From Leuctra nigra (lineage: Eukaryota; Arthropoda; Insecta; Plecoptera; Leuctridae), in NCBI GenBank assembly GCA_934045905.1, contig OW203767.1, positions 29,014,520 to 29,078,519 on the forward strand: a stretch of 64,000 nucleotides of DNA, written 5' to 3'. The notes beneath the pieces were generated by a model. That model saw only the letters and a program-made list of their open reading frames with translations, was not told the DNA's origin and searched no databases. Shown one piece after another: positions 1-13,244 of this stretch. Within the stretch, counting starts at the first letter, position 1. Every line of letters starts with the position of its first letter. Both the position numbers and the translations under genes were made by a program.

Positions 1-3000
1 TGTCCAATAATCTGCCCCATCCAACTGTAATCCCTCCTCACTGATACCTCCATTCCAAATACGCGCCATTGCGGTATTTCTCATCCCGCTATTTGATACC
101 CGCTCATCAACTAAGTATGATTACCAGACGTATAAAAAATATTACGCATTCAAAATATCTCCACGCATAAAAAATCGAGCCCATTTTCTACCCGCTCCTA
201 TTTACTGTCTTGCCATTTTTATAATGACAACTGTGCCTTGTTAACAAAACATTTGAACACGCCGGGAAAAAAACAAAACACGGCACTCTCCAGCGCCTGC
301 TTTCTATGTAGCTAAGCACACCCACGTATTTAAAAGGGTAATTTAAATGGGGTGGGGGGGGGGGGGTGTCTGGACACATGATGTACCCTTACCCTCCCCA
401 TCATAAGTCATGGTGCTGTGTTAATGTCTGGAACACGGTGTCCGAAAGAGATACTCAGAGATGGGCTTTTTAAATAACGACAATAATAGGAGGTCCGTGC
501 TAATGATGATTAGGATTTATGATTGTCAATAAGAGAGCGGGGATTTTTGATAATGTTGTGGGGATGTGACAGTGACGGAGAATTGTGATGTCACGGGTAA
601 TGTGACGGAGAGCTGTGATGTCACGCTAAATGTGACGGTTTGAACTTTAAGAATTGAATAATACCGATGTTATGATTGGATTTATACAATGAAATTATCT
701 ACTGAAAAATGCGTATTGATCTAAGCTTTACTGTCACATTTCACTGCAGAAAGATGTATTTGATTGAAAAGCGAGCCTTCGTATTGAATGTGAATTAGTG
801 TGAAATTTGTTCGTTTATATAGTCCTTGATCTAATGAATTCGTCAAAGAAGCCGTGAAAAAAATATTTGGTAGGTTTATTTCGACATTGACATTTTACTG
901 ATTATGATTCTTTTGAAATAAAATCATCTGAGATTGTCAAAAATACTTATATTATGACCCCAACTTGAATAGGAATATAAGTTTTGTGAAAAAATTGGCC
1001 TGATCCGTTCCCATAAGTTTTAAGTGGAGACGTTCGCTCCGCTCGCTTGATTATGATCGTATCATCAATGTCAAAATTATACAAGTTATTGATAGTTGTC
1101 TTAATTAGCTCAAACACTTTTCTTAATTGATTTTCTGGTTAATTAACACATTATCAATTGTTTGACGATATGCATTTTCATGTACCCACCTACTTTGTTT
1201 AGTTAATATTTTGTGTACAGTCTTGAAAATTATTACCCCAATTTCGATCATTCTGCGGTCCCAATGACCTCCGCAGGTCTCCAAGCCATGATGGGGGGGG
1301 GGACGCGGTGGGGGTGCAGAATTTTAAAAAGGGGTTAAAAGTTGAATACCAACCAACCCTTAATCATCCCTTAAACCAACCATTTTCTAATTGATAACGT
1401 CAAACCCTGGGATTCGCCAACCCCTTCGCTCGAAAAAAGATTAAACATCGTTTTTCAACTGGCGAATTCGAATAAGAAACGATATCGTGGCTCTGGAGCG
1501 GCCGCAGCCAGCATTAATGGTTTTTTAATCTAATGACTGGTGGGATTTATTGCTTGCATTTGCCGGGGTGGGGGAAATGATCTTTACTTATTATTTGGCA
1601 AGGTAGACGGGCGGCGCTGCTGTGGCGGCAAGTTTGTTTTATGAATGAATTAGAATAAAGTGTTAGCAAGTCGTATCAAAGTGTCGTCGGGGGCGCATAT
1701 TGGAACGCCGTAACTAGAGTTTGCAGTTTGTATTTAGAATGGGGAATCTGTTATTAATGGAAATTTGGTAGATTTCTTATTTTTTAATAGACTTTTGTAA
1801 CAGCGTTTTGCCGCAGGTGGGTGAAGAAAATTCAAAGTACACGTTGTTGTTTGATGCTATTTTTACCAGGATGGTAGATAAAGCAAGTTGAGATTGAACA
1901 AAATACTAAACATTGATGTTATTTGTATGGGCACTTAGGTCCAGTTTAACAGTTGATTAGGCCTAAATTGGCATGACAACAACCAATGATACATTCTTTG
2001 AATGACAAACTGAACTACTGGTTTTAGCAGAGACTAAGCGATTTAATGTTTCTTACAAAAATTCAGTTACTATGTGTACAAAATTTGCAGTAGGTATCGA
2101 AGAAATAGGGTTGAAGCTATACACAGACAAAACCAAACTTTTTTCTGCTATTCTGATTGGAGGTTAGATGAAATTGTTCGTAAAATACGTTGTTTTGTGT
2201 CAAAGGATTGTGAAAAAATATATTTATATAATTTTTTTTTTCCTAACTAAAAGAAATTGTGATATAACAGTCGTATTATGATTCTATGGTATTGATTTTA
2301 ATATTATAATAGCGTATGACCATTATTTGGGCGAAGAAAGTATATAATAGAGATACCTACCATTTTAGAGTTCTGTAAAAGCTGCTCTATAAAGAACATG
2401 GTGGCCCGAACTGATTTGAAGATCATTCCTGAACTTGGTAAAGTTTGCACAATGAATGCGGTTCCGGATGTAGATATCCTCTTTTTAAACTAGAATTATG
2501 ATTTTATGTGATATAATTTTTCTCCAAAGTTATGGACAAAGAACATATTTTTACGACCATTAAATTTAGGATTAATGACATGGTCCTGGTTTTGATAATC
2601 ACCGTAGTGCATGAACTAAATGGCTTGTTCGGAAAGACATCCTCAATGTTCTACAAAAGAAGAGGGGTCGGGGGGGGGGATACTTTTACTAATAATAACG
2701 ACTGCCAAAGAGACAGTAATAATTCGCGCCACGCGGGGGTCCTAGGGTTCGACTCTCGTCGAGGTTTTGCCATCACCTTAATCTCTTGCGCATGACAAAC
2801 CTTCGCCCATAAAAATTAGGAGCCAAAAGAGAGTATTAAATACGCGCATCCCTAACTCCTAGTAAAACTTAACTATTTTACATTATTCATATTATCTTGA
2901 GGGTTCTATCGGGGTGGTAAAAAGTTGAACTGAGTTTTTGAAATGGGCGTTTTGCAGACAGAGAGTGCAATGGACTCGCAATTTAATGAGATGTGGTTAT

Positions 3001-3684
3001 TTGTATCAACTTCAAGCTCTTGTATGTCGCATTATCAATGTGTTCTTTCTTCTGTTCCAAGCACAGGAGTATCCAATTCAAACATGTTGCCATAATTTTT
3101 CTTTTCAAAGCATAACAGTGCAGGCCATTTTACATCGAGAATAAAATGAGGATTCTACATGACTTCTGCAAACATCCTTTTTCCAATTTTTTCGTGTGCA
3201 AGTTAACTTAGATTTTGCATTTTTACACGGTACAAATTCTTGGTGCAACTTCTGTGTCACATTCCCATTTTTTATACAATTTTGTATTACAGGCAGCAAC
3301 TTTATGTCACAGAACTTGAGCTCAACTTTTATATCATTTAGAACAATATGTTCTAATTTCTATCAAGAAGTTTGACATAGAAGTTGAACAATAATTGGTA
3401 ATAATTAAAATGACGTAAGTATCATCTCTTAATATCCCTATTTTTACTCGAAATCACTGAAAACTGTCCACCATTTCCCTTCAAACATCTCTCTGCCCAG
3501 ATTCCAACCCTATCATGTACACGATCTAATAAAACCTTTTAATCCTATCCCCAGAAAATCCTCCTCGTTTCCTTTCTCCTTCATCATTTCCAAAGTCCGA
3601 TGTTCCTCTTATCACCGCCTCGATCAGGCCGTATCGTCGAATACATTGAGTCGTTACTTAAGAATGATCCTCCTCTGGCGATTG
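1..3684. other. upstream non-coding stretch, no gene recognised
   Basis: I see no exon with a recognisable protein match here on either strand. The sequence is AT-rich with scattered G runs (about 350-366 and 1293-1302). Two imperfect copies of a roughly 30-bp unit containing GTGACGGAGA and TGTGATGTCAC lie at about 572-638. A B-box-like GGGTTCGACTC at about 2752 hints at a decayed tRNA-derived SINE but has no convincing partner box. The stretch could be intergenic, or the first intron of Nup88, whose N-terminal exons are missing from the window. Confidence 0.5.
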
Positions 3685-3715
3685 CCCCCACCCCCACCCC
3701 CTCCCCCACCCCCAC
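3685..3715 (-). other. G-quadruplex / i-motif type C-tract
   Basis: Five runs of four or five C separated by single A or T bases give an ideal G-quadruplex motif on the - strand. No promoter or exon is recognised beside it. The short open frames across it are composition artefacts. Confidence 0.6.
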
Positions 3716-3984
3716 CGACGCTTCGTTTGAGCGTCGACGCTTTTTAAAAACGACGTCATCGCGCTCTCTCTCTCGCAGCGTCGGAAAGTAATTAGAAATA
3801 TGGGCAGAAGCATGGTAAATGGTGTGTAAGGGTTTAGATCTAGTCGGTGCCATCATAGATAGAAAAAGAGAGAGTGGGGGGGACGTTTTATTCCTTATTC
3901 GAGGAATATTCTGCGGCGAGGTTTCTGCTGGTTTGATTTTTATCGTTTTTTTGAAAAGGGGTGATGGTTTTAAGGGTAGTGATT

Positions 3985-4160
3985 GTGTAATTCTCGTGCG
4001 GATTCATGGCGACTTCTAAGCGATTGTGATTGATTCCATTGCTGTGGGTTTTAAGAGTATGATTGTGTAATTCTCGTGCGGATTCATGGCAACTTCTAAG
4101 CGATTGTGATTGATGCATGGCCACATCTGAGCGATTGTGATTGATTCCATTGCTGTACGG
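3985..4160. repeat. 80-bp tandem repeat, two copies plus a partial
   Basis: The phrase GTGTAATTCTCGTGCGGATT occurs at 3985 and again at 4065. Each is followed by CATGGC, AACTTCTAAG or GACTTCTAAG, and GCGATTGTGATTGAT. A third, partial copy (GAGCGATTGTGATTGATTCC) begins near 4130. This is a local minisatellite with no coding signal. Confidence 0.8.
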
Positions 4161-7100
4161 TTTTGCAGGCATTTGGATTACTTTATACATTTGACGACTA
4201 TAAAATGTTATTTATATTGCTTGGGTTTTATTGTTCTCGAATTTATTGACATATGAATTATATAACTACAATGTATTATTTTTTTAGACATCTTCATTGA
4301 ATAATATATACATTGGTTATTTACCATTTCTAAAGTTATTGATAACAAGTCCTGGCTTTCGCCTCGACTATTAGACAATTTGTAGATCAAGTTATTTCGA
4401 ATATTTGTAATGACTCAATGTGATACGATATAATTTTCAATTGATAAAATATAAACTTGTGCAAAATCGCAAGCGCACACGTCGACTGGCATCGAACCCA
4501 GATCTTTCGGGTTACCGAGTTGAGTTTTAACGCTCAAATTTACATTATTTTAAACATATTCGGTTTTACACGAAGAATATTTTAACATGTATACATGAAT
4601 ATTGTACTGACTTACAATGCAAAACTATATGAAAAAGGCTAGTTGAGCAGTAAACGAAAGCTTAGTTCAAAACTTTCGTTGAGCTTTTAAATTGTAAAAT
4701 CTCCTAAATATTGCTCGACTTTCACGCTGTAACGCAGGCTATGAGTGACCTATATTTTGACATCAGGGAAACCCAACATAACTCAATTATTGCTATTTTG
4801 AGCATGATGACATTTCCTACTGGAAGTTTGTCGCGCAATTTACCTGCTTTGTAAATCAGCGTCCTTGTAACAATTCCCAACCGAAAGCGCGCGCACACTT
4901 CAATCAGGATGTGCGAGGGCTGGACTCGAACTCGGGCTGTCAATGAGCCACGTGTTATGTCACGTGCAATCCCCGAGTACACCTGGTTCCTCCATTATGA
5001 CGTCATCAATCTACTTCTTGGCTGGATAATTTGTTAATTCACCCCGACTAGTGTGGACGACATTCAAATGTCACAATTGTTTCTTTTTCGAACTGTTTCG
5101 CAGGCGGTGGAGGGGGGAAAGGGGGGGCTGAAGGGTAGGTTGACTCTTTTGACAGAAATTTAATTACTCCCTCAGCAATCTCCGCCCATGGCTGCGCTCA
5201 TTGATAACAAAACAGAACACACAGACAAAATATATAGAACCAAATATCTTTATTATTTTTTTTCCTGGGGTATTTTTAATAATATTTTAATAATTTTGTG
5301 TCGACGTGCGCTGGGCCGGGGTTTGGGGTTTGTGTGTTTCTGACAACGGGAATTAGCGATCACCGAGGCGTGATCAGAAACCACCCCGCGCCCCCCGCCA
5401 CCCCCCTTCATTTGCTGTGTAGAACAAGGAAATTGTGTAGTTAACCTCGCTGAAGCGCGCCGCATCACTGAATCGGCTCCATACATCTCTCTCGTTATCA
5501 TTGCAATATAATAATACAGATGGAAATATTAAAATGCTCGTCTTTGACCGACGATAAGGGCGGGCTTCCAAGGGGACGGGAGAAAAAGCGGCGGCAGATT
5601 TGCGAACGGATCAAAGTGGTGAGGCTATGCGAGTGAATGGAGGACTGGAACGTATCATCTGTGTTTCGTGAGGGAATCTGGAAATGTGGCTCTGTTTCAT
5701 TATCTGGACCGGGCCTGAAAGATACGTTCGTGATTTGAAATAATTTTAAGAACGCACTGTCATTATTTGTTGTTTTTGTAATTAGAGTGATAGTATGGAT
5801 CAAAACGGCCTTGACTTATGATTGCAATTATCCCAGCAGTTGCATGGAGTGCGCACATTGTTGCGGATTTATGCGCTGTCACCTCGACTTGTTGCGCTTT
5901 TGTTGACAGTCGATGAAGGCGATGTGTTCCCAAATGCCCCGTCATTACCGCCTCCTTCCCATCAGCAATCCCCACCTTAATGAGCTTAGTTTCAGAACAG
6001 TGCGACGTTAAACGCCAATTTGTTCTGAATCAGTCTGTGATGCTGGCAAACAAATAAATGTATGTACCTATTTCATTATTCAGAAGTTGTAAATACAAAC
6101 ATTAGTCCAAGATATTGTACCAGTTCCTGTTTCCAAGGATGATGAGATTGTACGAACATCACTAAAAGAAGGTATCGGGCTACTACAGAAAAGCACTTCA
6201 AATTTCTAACCCCATTTTGATGAAAGGAGGAATATCCTGCAAATGTCCGATTTCACCAAACTCGTTAATGCTACAGTTGTAATGGAAAATTAATAATTAT
6301 GAATAAAATGTGTAATTTCTTTCATATGTGTACAGTTTTCAATTTTGTACTCTTTCATCATTCAAAAATGACATGTACATATTTGTATTGAAATGGCATG
6401 TTTTCGCTTCATCACTGTTGATATTCTTTATTCTCTATGACTGATTCACGACAACCGTATTTGTTTATGCCAGGTAAACATTCCCTGAACTTAGATTCTT
6501 TCCAATAAAAGGTAAATTAAACAATAGAAAATGGGAAATGAGGTAAACATTTAATATAAAAGTCAATGTATGAACATATTCCAATTGAACGAATTCCTGT
6601 TAAGTTTTTTTAATAAAAGGAGCACAAGGAAAGCCCGAGGCTGAAGGCACACACTTTGATTGCTGCGTATCGAGGAATTTCATAACCCGAGGAAATTCAT
6701 ATCAATATGTAATAACGTAAGATACACCTCAACAGTTTCCAATTGGAAAATCACCGACGAAACTTTTCTTTTTTGTTTAGCGGTAAAACGTCGACGCTTG
6801 TGCAGCGCTTTATATTGAAGCCGCGGAGTTTTGAATGCTAAGCCCACTGATCTCCCCCCCCCCCTCTCTTTCATCCCTTATCCTTTGGCTTGCCATCCTA
6901 TCGGGTATAGCTATGCCTGCAAATAACCAATTTAAGTAATCTCTCTTTTTCCATTGTATAATTTATGATTCCTGTGTGTTTTTTTTTTCGGCGGCGGTTT
7001 GGTTTTATTTCCACGTAGGCCCCAGAGAGAAAGGGTTGGGGGGAGAGAGGGGGAGGGTTTTGGGGGGTTTCTGCGGGCGATAGCGGCCAAGGGAGGATTT

Positions 7101-7609
7101 TAAATACAATTTCAAGAGTAAATCCAAGGAAATGGTTTGAATTTTGCATGTTTGGAGCTGAATCCTTCTATTGAATGCCTAATGCCGAGGACAACTTTAT
7201 ACATGGATAGAATACCTTCCATTCATCCTCGCAAATCCCAACCAGATGACACAGTTAGGCATAGGCCTGATTTCACACACTTTTCTCCGTTTGGCGAAGC
7301 AAAATCAGATTTCGATTCGGATTCGGATTTGAGATTCGCACACCGATAGAAAACATACCTCACACAATTTTAATTAATATAATTAGTAAGTTTATCAAGT
7401 ATTTCAGTATCATCTTCTTTCTGTGAAATTCAATGTGAGAGTGAAATATGGAATGTATCATAATATTTTTTTTAAGCTACGGATTATTTATTTTATAAAA
7501 TTTCATAATTTTCTGGAATGCCGTAGGTATTAAGTTTTAAGTTTGATTTGAACTTGGTGTTTCAAGTAAGAAGTTTTTTTTTCTGTAATTCATATTGTTT
7601 TACGTAGTG
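4161..7609. other. non-coding stretch with tRNA-like fragments and G-rich tracts
   Basis: No exon is recognised. Two - strand fragments have Pol III B-box-like sequences, as tRNA-derived SINEs do: GGTTCGATGCC near 4486-4496, and GAGTTCGAGTCC near 4919-4930. Neither folds into a full tRNA by eye. G-rich tracts lie at 5107-5129 and at 7033-7067; the second has four or more G runs on the + strand and could form a quadruplex. Confidence 0.4.
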
Positions 7610-7940
7610 CAGGGCTGCATTAAGCGCGCATTAACGCGTTGCAAATTTTGTTCCTTCACTTGCCTCCCTGGCAGAAATCCTGCCAGTACACAATCCCCCC
7701 ATGGACTGACTTCCAATTCGACCACTGATGGGTCGAAATGTCAACAAAAAGGTCTTCCGAGTTATGAACATGCAGCTTGTTAAAGAGTTTACGACTATTG
7801 ACGATTCTGCCGTGAAATTATAGAAAATTAGTCACTTTTCAGTTACTTTTTCTGTACATTTTGTCACTTTTTCCCACTTTTTCCTTAATTTTAGTCACTT
7901 AAATCACTTTTTTGGAGGATCTTGGTCAGTGGCAGCCCTG
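7610..7940. mobile_element. MITE with CAGGGCTGC terminal inverted repeats
   Basis: The element starts CAGGGCTGC and ends GCAGCCCTG, a perfect 9-bp terminal inverted repeat. It is flanked on both sides by TAGTG (7605-7609 and 7941-7945), read as a 5-bp target-site duplication. The interior has repeated GTCACTTTT-type motifs and no open frame of interest. The termini look hAT-like, but a hAT should give 8 bp, so the superfamily is unsure. Confidence 0.7.
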
Positions 7941-7957
7941 TAGTGGTTTGTATTACT

Positions 7958-8215
7958 CTGTACCTCAGAGGTGGAAGGCCCAATGTCCATTTTCTCATTT
8001 TGCGTATCATATAATACCTTTGGAATGATGTAATCAAGCCCTATCAATTGCAATTTGACTGTATGTCAACAAATATAGTTAATTGAAGTAATGCTCTTAC
8101 AAAATGAATGTTGTCATCATTACAAATGCGATTGGATGAACGCAGAAAATGACTGGCTTTTGTTAACCTCAAGAATATTGGAATTGACATCGGGCATTCT
8201 ACCTCTTAGGTTCAG
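7958..8215. mobile_element. MITE, CTGTACCTCAGAGG family, copy 1
   Basis: The left end CTGTACCTCAGAGGTGGAAGG is an imperfect inverted repeat of the right end, which reads TTCTACCTCTTAGGTTCAG. A second, better preserved copy of the same element lies at 37282-37524. The interiors share TTTGACTG, TGTCAACAAAT and GATTGGATGAAC. The element is non-coding and starts 18 bp after the preceding MITE. Confidence 0.75.
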
Positions 8216-9134
8216 AACGAATGTTGTCTAAGGAATATGTAAAAACTTTAATTTCGAAGTTCAGACTTGTCTGTGACATAATATTGAGTGTGGCTTGTTC
8301 ATTATTAAACAAATCTTGAATTACATCCAGCTTTTTTAAGTGATCTCATTAGTTTTTACTAACATTTTCCTTGCAGAACGATTGGATATTTGAGATGAAA
8401 ATGGGCGAGCTGCTTCCGAAATCTCATGAAAAAGCGAAACAGATAAGGCAGAACTGTCATTAGATATTATTATTTCATTGAGATAACGACGGTGTTCATT
8501 TGTTCGCCCTCCGCTCGCACCTATCTTCCCGACACATCACCCGCCATCACGGCCGGCCCATCTCAACCCCGTCCACAAGATTTATCTCGAACGCCAGATC
8601 AAAAATAACCCCTTAATGAATACCTAAAAACCCTCGATGGCGAACGAAAAAGCGAACAAAAATATCATTACTCTGTCTTCTAATCCGCAACCCTTACATA
8701 AAAATCCTCTGGTCTAATAGTGAAATTGAAATGCTCATCCCTCTGAGCGTGGGGGAGGGAGGGGGGGGGGGGTGTACGTGTCGGTTTAGTCGCCGCGTCC
8801 TCACATCCCGCATGAAATATGTCTTGGACACCCCCCCCCTCCCCCCTGTCCCGGCGTCGCGGCGGTCAGTGGCCATTGTGTGGCCGCGTCGTAAGCCATC
8901 AATTCTTCCCAGCGGCCCCCGCGCGCCGACAACATTAGCAGCCGGATCACGCGCCCCCGCCCGCGTGACACGGCCTCGATGATATCACGTGTGACGGGGG
9001 AATCGATAGATTAGAATTAAAAATCAATCATTTTTTCTCGATTTTTAGTATTTAGTTGGGCAGTGGCGTGCGGAACGCTCTGAAAGAATTCTTACATCTC
9101 TAGGTTTATTTTCAAATATTTCTCAAAACAATAG

Positions 9135-9300
9135 TAGCGAGCGTCACTATGTGTCTCTTGATACTTCCTCTGTGTGTGTGTTTTTTGCCTGCACTGCCCA
9201 GGTCAAACCTCACAACTAATCGATCTGAAATTTTGCACACATACTAATGTAATCTTAGCGGTCTCGTGTTTCGTTTTTTAACGTGATCCTGTGATTTTGT
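9135..9300 (+). repeat. dispersed repeat D, copy 1
   Basis: It contains AGCGAGCGTCAC, CTCTGTGTG, GCCCAGGTCAAACC and ATCGATCTGAAATTTTGCAC followed by ACATACTAATGTA. The same order of motifs recurs at about 20895-21062, 31838-32060 and 36296-36410, with a partial copy at 27955-28035. This makes it a moderately old interspersed family. I could not identify its ends or class. Confidence 0.65.
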
Positions 9301-10578
9301 TGAAATTTAAACTGGAACTATTTGACCGATCAATTTCAAATTTTGTATGGTCATCGTAACCAAAAGTTTTGTTGTTTTTGCAAATTCAGTATAATCTGTC
9401 TGCTATTAGCATTCATTTAGTAATTAACATCCAATGTTTCTGTTTATATTTGATTTTTATACAAGATATGATTAAATATTACGAAGTTGTTTTCTCTGTT
9501 TCGAAGATTTGCTTCAAATCAAGTCTATTCATGTCAAATTGTCCAAAAAATGGTACAAATAGATGGTAAAATAGAACAAGTTCTAAACCAAGAATTGCCA
9601 AGATTTGGATGTTTTATTCTATCATCAGTAGAGAAATTGGGAAATTGAAATCTGCAGATTTAAAATGTTTTAACTGTTTTGCGAATACTTACTCCACTTT
9701 AATTATTTAATCCATTTTAAGTAAAATATATGTGTATATTTATCATGGTCTGTTTCGGCTCGCCACTGGAAGCAGGACACAACTCCCCCCCCCCCCCCTC
9801 CCCTCGCATCACCGTCGAATTAATTTTGATGACAAGGAATCAATGGAGACTTGGTACGTAAATCAGTGATTGAAATAAATCAATTAGTCTGCGCGTCGGA
9901 CTGGGGAATCAATCCGCGGCATCCAGTCGGCCGTGATCACCTCTCATTCGGACCATTTCATCGCGATTCATGCAGCGCAGTTACTTTGCGACCGAACAAA
10001 ACCGTCGAATCTCCAAGGATTTATGGATTTGTGTTACTTATTGACTCGCAAAAAAGCGTCGAATGGTCGCTGGATTTCGCTGGAGCTGGATTGATCCAGT
10101 GGCATGATTCTAATCAGGTGAACTCTGAGCCTGATGTATAAGCTCTCTTATTTCTTCAGATCAATCTTAGGTGATCACATCCTTGGTGGGGATTTTCTTC
10201 AGAGAATCGTCACTGTAAGCTACTGGCTTTGGAGTCATTATGTCCAGTAAAAAAATCTTGTTCTTTCTTTTCGTGTTCTTTGCCTTTGATATCAAGATAT
10301 TTTAAGAAGTTATGCTTTAGACAATTAGTATGCGATGCTTTGATTGGAGGTTACAGAACACGTGGTTTGTCGGTTGTCAATTATTAGATGTCGTCACTTA
10401 AGTTCAGAATGTGAGATCGTTGTTTGAGATTTGGAAGAAATATTCTTGTAAAAGTAGTGTCATTGTGCTATAGTTTGCTATACGATCGTTATCTGAACAT
10501 TTTCTAGTAGATGCTAGAGAAACCCGTCATGGAAACCTTGACCAATGCGCATTAGTGGATGCGCGCGACGGCGTTCCC

Positions 10579-10607
10579 CACAGACAGACAAACATACAGA
10601 CAGACAG

Positions 10608-10638
<31 letters not shown>

Positions 10639-10640
10639 AA
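10579..10640. repeat. GACA tetranucleotide microsatellite
   Basis: CAGACAGACA repeats run with few interruptions (CATA, GACG). It is a simple-sequence repeat inside the putative Nup88 intron. Confidence 0.9.
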
Positions 10641-10973
10641 ACTGGGTAACTATAAGTATAATATGGACATATTATCAGGGGGAAATTGAAAACGGTACAA
10701 ACGTGAGCTATTTTAAAAGTTTTTACACCAAAATTTAATACTTTCTAACAGGTTACCTCCTGTGTTACAGATTTCCTAATATTCTGAAGACATAAAATTG
10801 ATAACTAATATAAGTCGAGAGTTGCAAGTTTAGGTCATTTTATGAAGCTTTCATATTTAAGTAATGTTCGAAAAATTAATAAATATTATAAATTAAAATA
10901 GAAAACTATTTTCGGGTCATCCGATGTTCCCACCTTAAAGCCCTCTGACCCTCTGTCTCTCTCCCTCATGCAG

Positions 10974-11268
10974 ATGTCGCCCTGTGGACTCTCGCTTCTT
11001 CGCCTGTAACCCGCACGTGGAGCTGCGTGCAGTGCGCTGGCACCCGGGCTCGCCCTCTGACGGCCACCTCCTGGCGCTCACCTCCGACAACGCCTTCCGC
11101 CTGTACGACACGGCCAGCGGCGGGGACGTCGCCGAGCCTCGCCTGCAGCAGGTGTGGCGGCTGGGACACACGCCGACCCCCCGCCTCCCCGTGCTCGCGG
11201 GCCTCGGGGACACCGCCGTGGACTTCGACTTCGCGCGCCCCATCGCCCTCCTGGAGGACGTCGACAAG
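10974..11268 (+). CDS. Nup88: Nup88 nucleoporin, first exon seen (beta-propeller part)
   Basis: This opens the visible part of Nup88 (members only in Drosophila). Nup88 is a nuclear pore component on the cytoplasmic face, in the Nup214-Nup88-Nup62 complex, where it helps control CRM1-dependent export. The exon runs from CTCATGCAG to the donor GTAGGA. Its first base completes a codon from an unseen exon; 98 codons follow and it ends in phase 0. Readable segments such as LLALTSDNAFRLYD and GDTAVDFDF align from memory with the vertebrate Nup88 propeller (LLTSDNVIRIY, GETAVAFDF). By that comparison about 150-160 N-terminal residues are missing. The exon is strongly GC-rich against AT-rich introns. 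Together the ten exons give 582 residues plus stop with consistent phases, so the gene looks intact. Confidence 0.9.
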
Positions 11269-11298
11269 GTAGGAGAGAGGCCGTATCTGTCCCTAAAG

Positions 11299-11515
11299 GT
11301 CTACCTACAATTGACGTAACAGGGACGAAAGATACGGAACGGAGATGATATCAATGAGTTTGGGCACAATTGACGCACGGTGACGGAACGAAAATAAAGA
11401 CCGTCCTACAATTGACGAAACTTCGACATAAGGGACGGAACGGGAATGTTGAATTTGAGAAGTTTAATGAATCTGTCTACAATTGACTCAACCGTGACGG
11501 AATGTAAAAAAGTTA
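11299..11515. repeat. degenerate minisatellite with CTACAATTGACG core
   Basis: ACAATTGAC recurs four times (about 11308, 11369, 11411 and 11480), with GGGACGGAACG-like phrases between. Spacing is irregular at about 40-70 bp. It begins within 40 bp of the Nup88 exon end. Confidence 0.6.
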
Positions 11516-13009
11516 AATGTGTGGTTATTTTACTATTCTCCTAGATTTTGTTTAGCGTCGCCGGTTTAAATTTGTGTTACGTCGCCGAAGTAGTACAAGT
11601 CAGCATATTTCTGTATGTCCAACCCTGGCACTGGGCGAGTTTTTCTTTTATATTATACATCTTGTATATTTATGTTTATGAGACTCAGTGTCAAACTTAA
11701 GAAAATTCCAAGTTGATGAATTCCAGAGGTTTTTGAGAATTTGATTCGATATCGAACGACCCAATACATATCCGATCCAACATGGACCTCCCCACATCCC
11801 GCCGCCCAGGTAATGAATGATGAACTCCTGCGTGAAAGAGTGGAGATAGCATTGTGTTTTCGATGTGTTAAATCAACACAACTCTTTCCATTCAGTCCGC
11901 GCGATGTTTCGACAGGATGGCGTTTGATCTGTTTGTTTTTTAAAGAGCTCTAGTCAATATTATCCCCAGTAGAGTTGCCCTCGCTCATGGCTGAGGTATC
12001 GGCCCTGCTGGTCGACAGGGGTGGACAAAATCACTGGCCAATGTTCAATATAATATACCTTATCGTTGACACAATTCATAGTCCAGTCAAATGAGAGATT
12101 TACCCAGAACAAATTGCAACATTTAGTTTTTTGGTGTCATTATATTCAGAAAAAAGCCCTCTAAAACATATCCAAAATCCGCAAAAATCCGTTCTCCGGA
12201 AGTACTTTTTAATCACTTTTAAGTTTATTTCCCATGTTAATTCCATCTTGCAAAAAAATACTTTTTTCATGTGTAGGCTTAAATCCGATTTTGACGAAAC
12301 TTGGCAAAATTGTTCGCCATCTAAATGAACACAAATAGCTATCTGAGCGTTTTTCTCTAAATCGTATCGTTTGGGAAATATTGCCCATCGAAAAGTCATG
12401 TTTTAGTCAGTTTTCGACGATTTAGGTTACTTTGAGTGTAATTTGACGTTTTGCTTCATCAAGAAGATTTATACTAATTTGTATAATTTCTTCGTGATGA
12501 AGCAAATTTGACAAATATTTCAAAATAAGCGTAAAATGGCAATATCTTTTGAACATGAACGGGTTTTGCCAGAAAATTGTAAAATCTATAAGTAAACGTT
12601 GTAATCCTAATCCTAGTTAATCACCTTTTCGATTATCCAAAACGATGATCGGGTTTGTCACTCCCTGGGTAATTACCATGTAAATGTCCGATGTATCGTG
12701 TTTTTCCTGAAATAAAAATAAACTCCGAGTGACACCTCTCACCCCGTATCGATCACTCTTACACCTTGCGGGCGAGATCGCGGCCAATTCAACCGCCAGG
12801 TGTGTTTTTACAAGCAGCACGCTTTAAGAGCCCCGCATACCTTCGCGGACACACGAGCATTTTTACAAAGAGTTACGCATTGTTTTCGGTTTTGAGACCA
12901 AACTGTAATCGAAAAGGAATTTTTAAAACAGGACGCTGTGTCTAACGAATATGACAATAATTTGTTTCTTCGACATTTGTCAAATGTCTTTGTTTTATTG
13001 GAAAAAGGT

Positions 13010-13244
13010 ACACTCAAACCAATAAAAATTGGTACTCGAAAAGAAAAGGATTCCTAAGGTTCCTTAGGTTCCTTAGTAAGGTTCGTTGACAATCAATCCT
13101 TGTTATTATCAATGAAATAATAGCTCGCCTGACGCCTACTAGAGGTAGATGATGCGTTAGCACAGCCTTCATGGGATTATGCCATGAAACCTTAATCAGC
13201 CAATCCTTTTCTTTTCGAATACCGATTTTTATAGGTTTGAGTGT
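13010..13244. mobile_element. MITE with ACACTCAAACC terminal inverted repeats
   Basis: The left arm begins ACACTCAAACCAATAAAAAT. The right arm ends ATTTTTATAGGTTTGAGTGT. The pairing extends inward through CGAAAAGAAAAGGATT for more than 40 bp with few mismatches. I see no clear target-site duplication. It is non-coding and intronic. Confidence 0.75.

Larger units (their letters stand above)
8216..10973. other. non-coding stretch before the first Nup88 exon seen
   Basis: No exon is recognised. The stretch holds G/C runs (8751-8772, 8829-8848, and C14 at 9785-9798) and one copy of a dispersed repeat at about 9135-9300. A GACA microsatellite lies at 10579-10640. The last bases before 10974 are pyrimidine-rich and end CTCATGCAG, a good splice acceptor, so at least the 3' part is an intron of Nup88. 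Confidence 0.6.

Noticed and set aside
8694..8982. Short frames on both strands around a G/C-rich tract
   Set aside because: Low-complexity composition; no domain, splice or start context.
9851..10141. 96-codon + strand frame as an earlier Nup88 exon
   Set aside because: It has no similarity to the Nup88 N-terminus and no splice sites with a phase fitting the exon at 10974.
10935..11348. Long open frames on the - strand and other + frames over the first Nup88 exon
   Set aside because: They are shadows of a GC-rich exon. Only the frame with splice-compatible ends matches Nup88.
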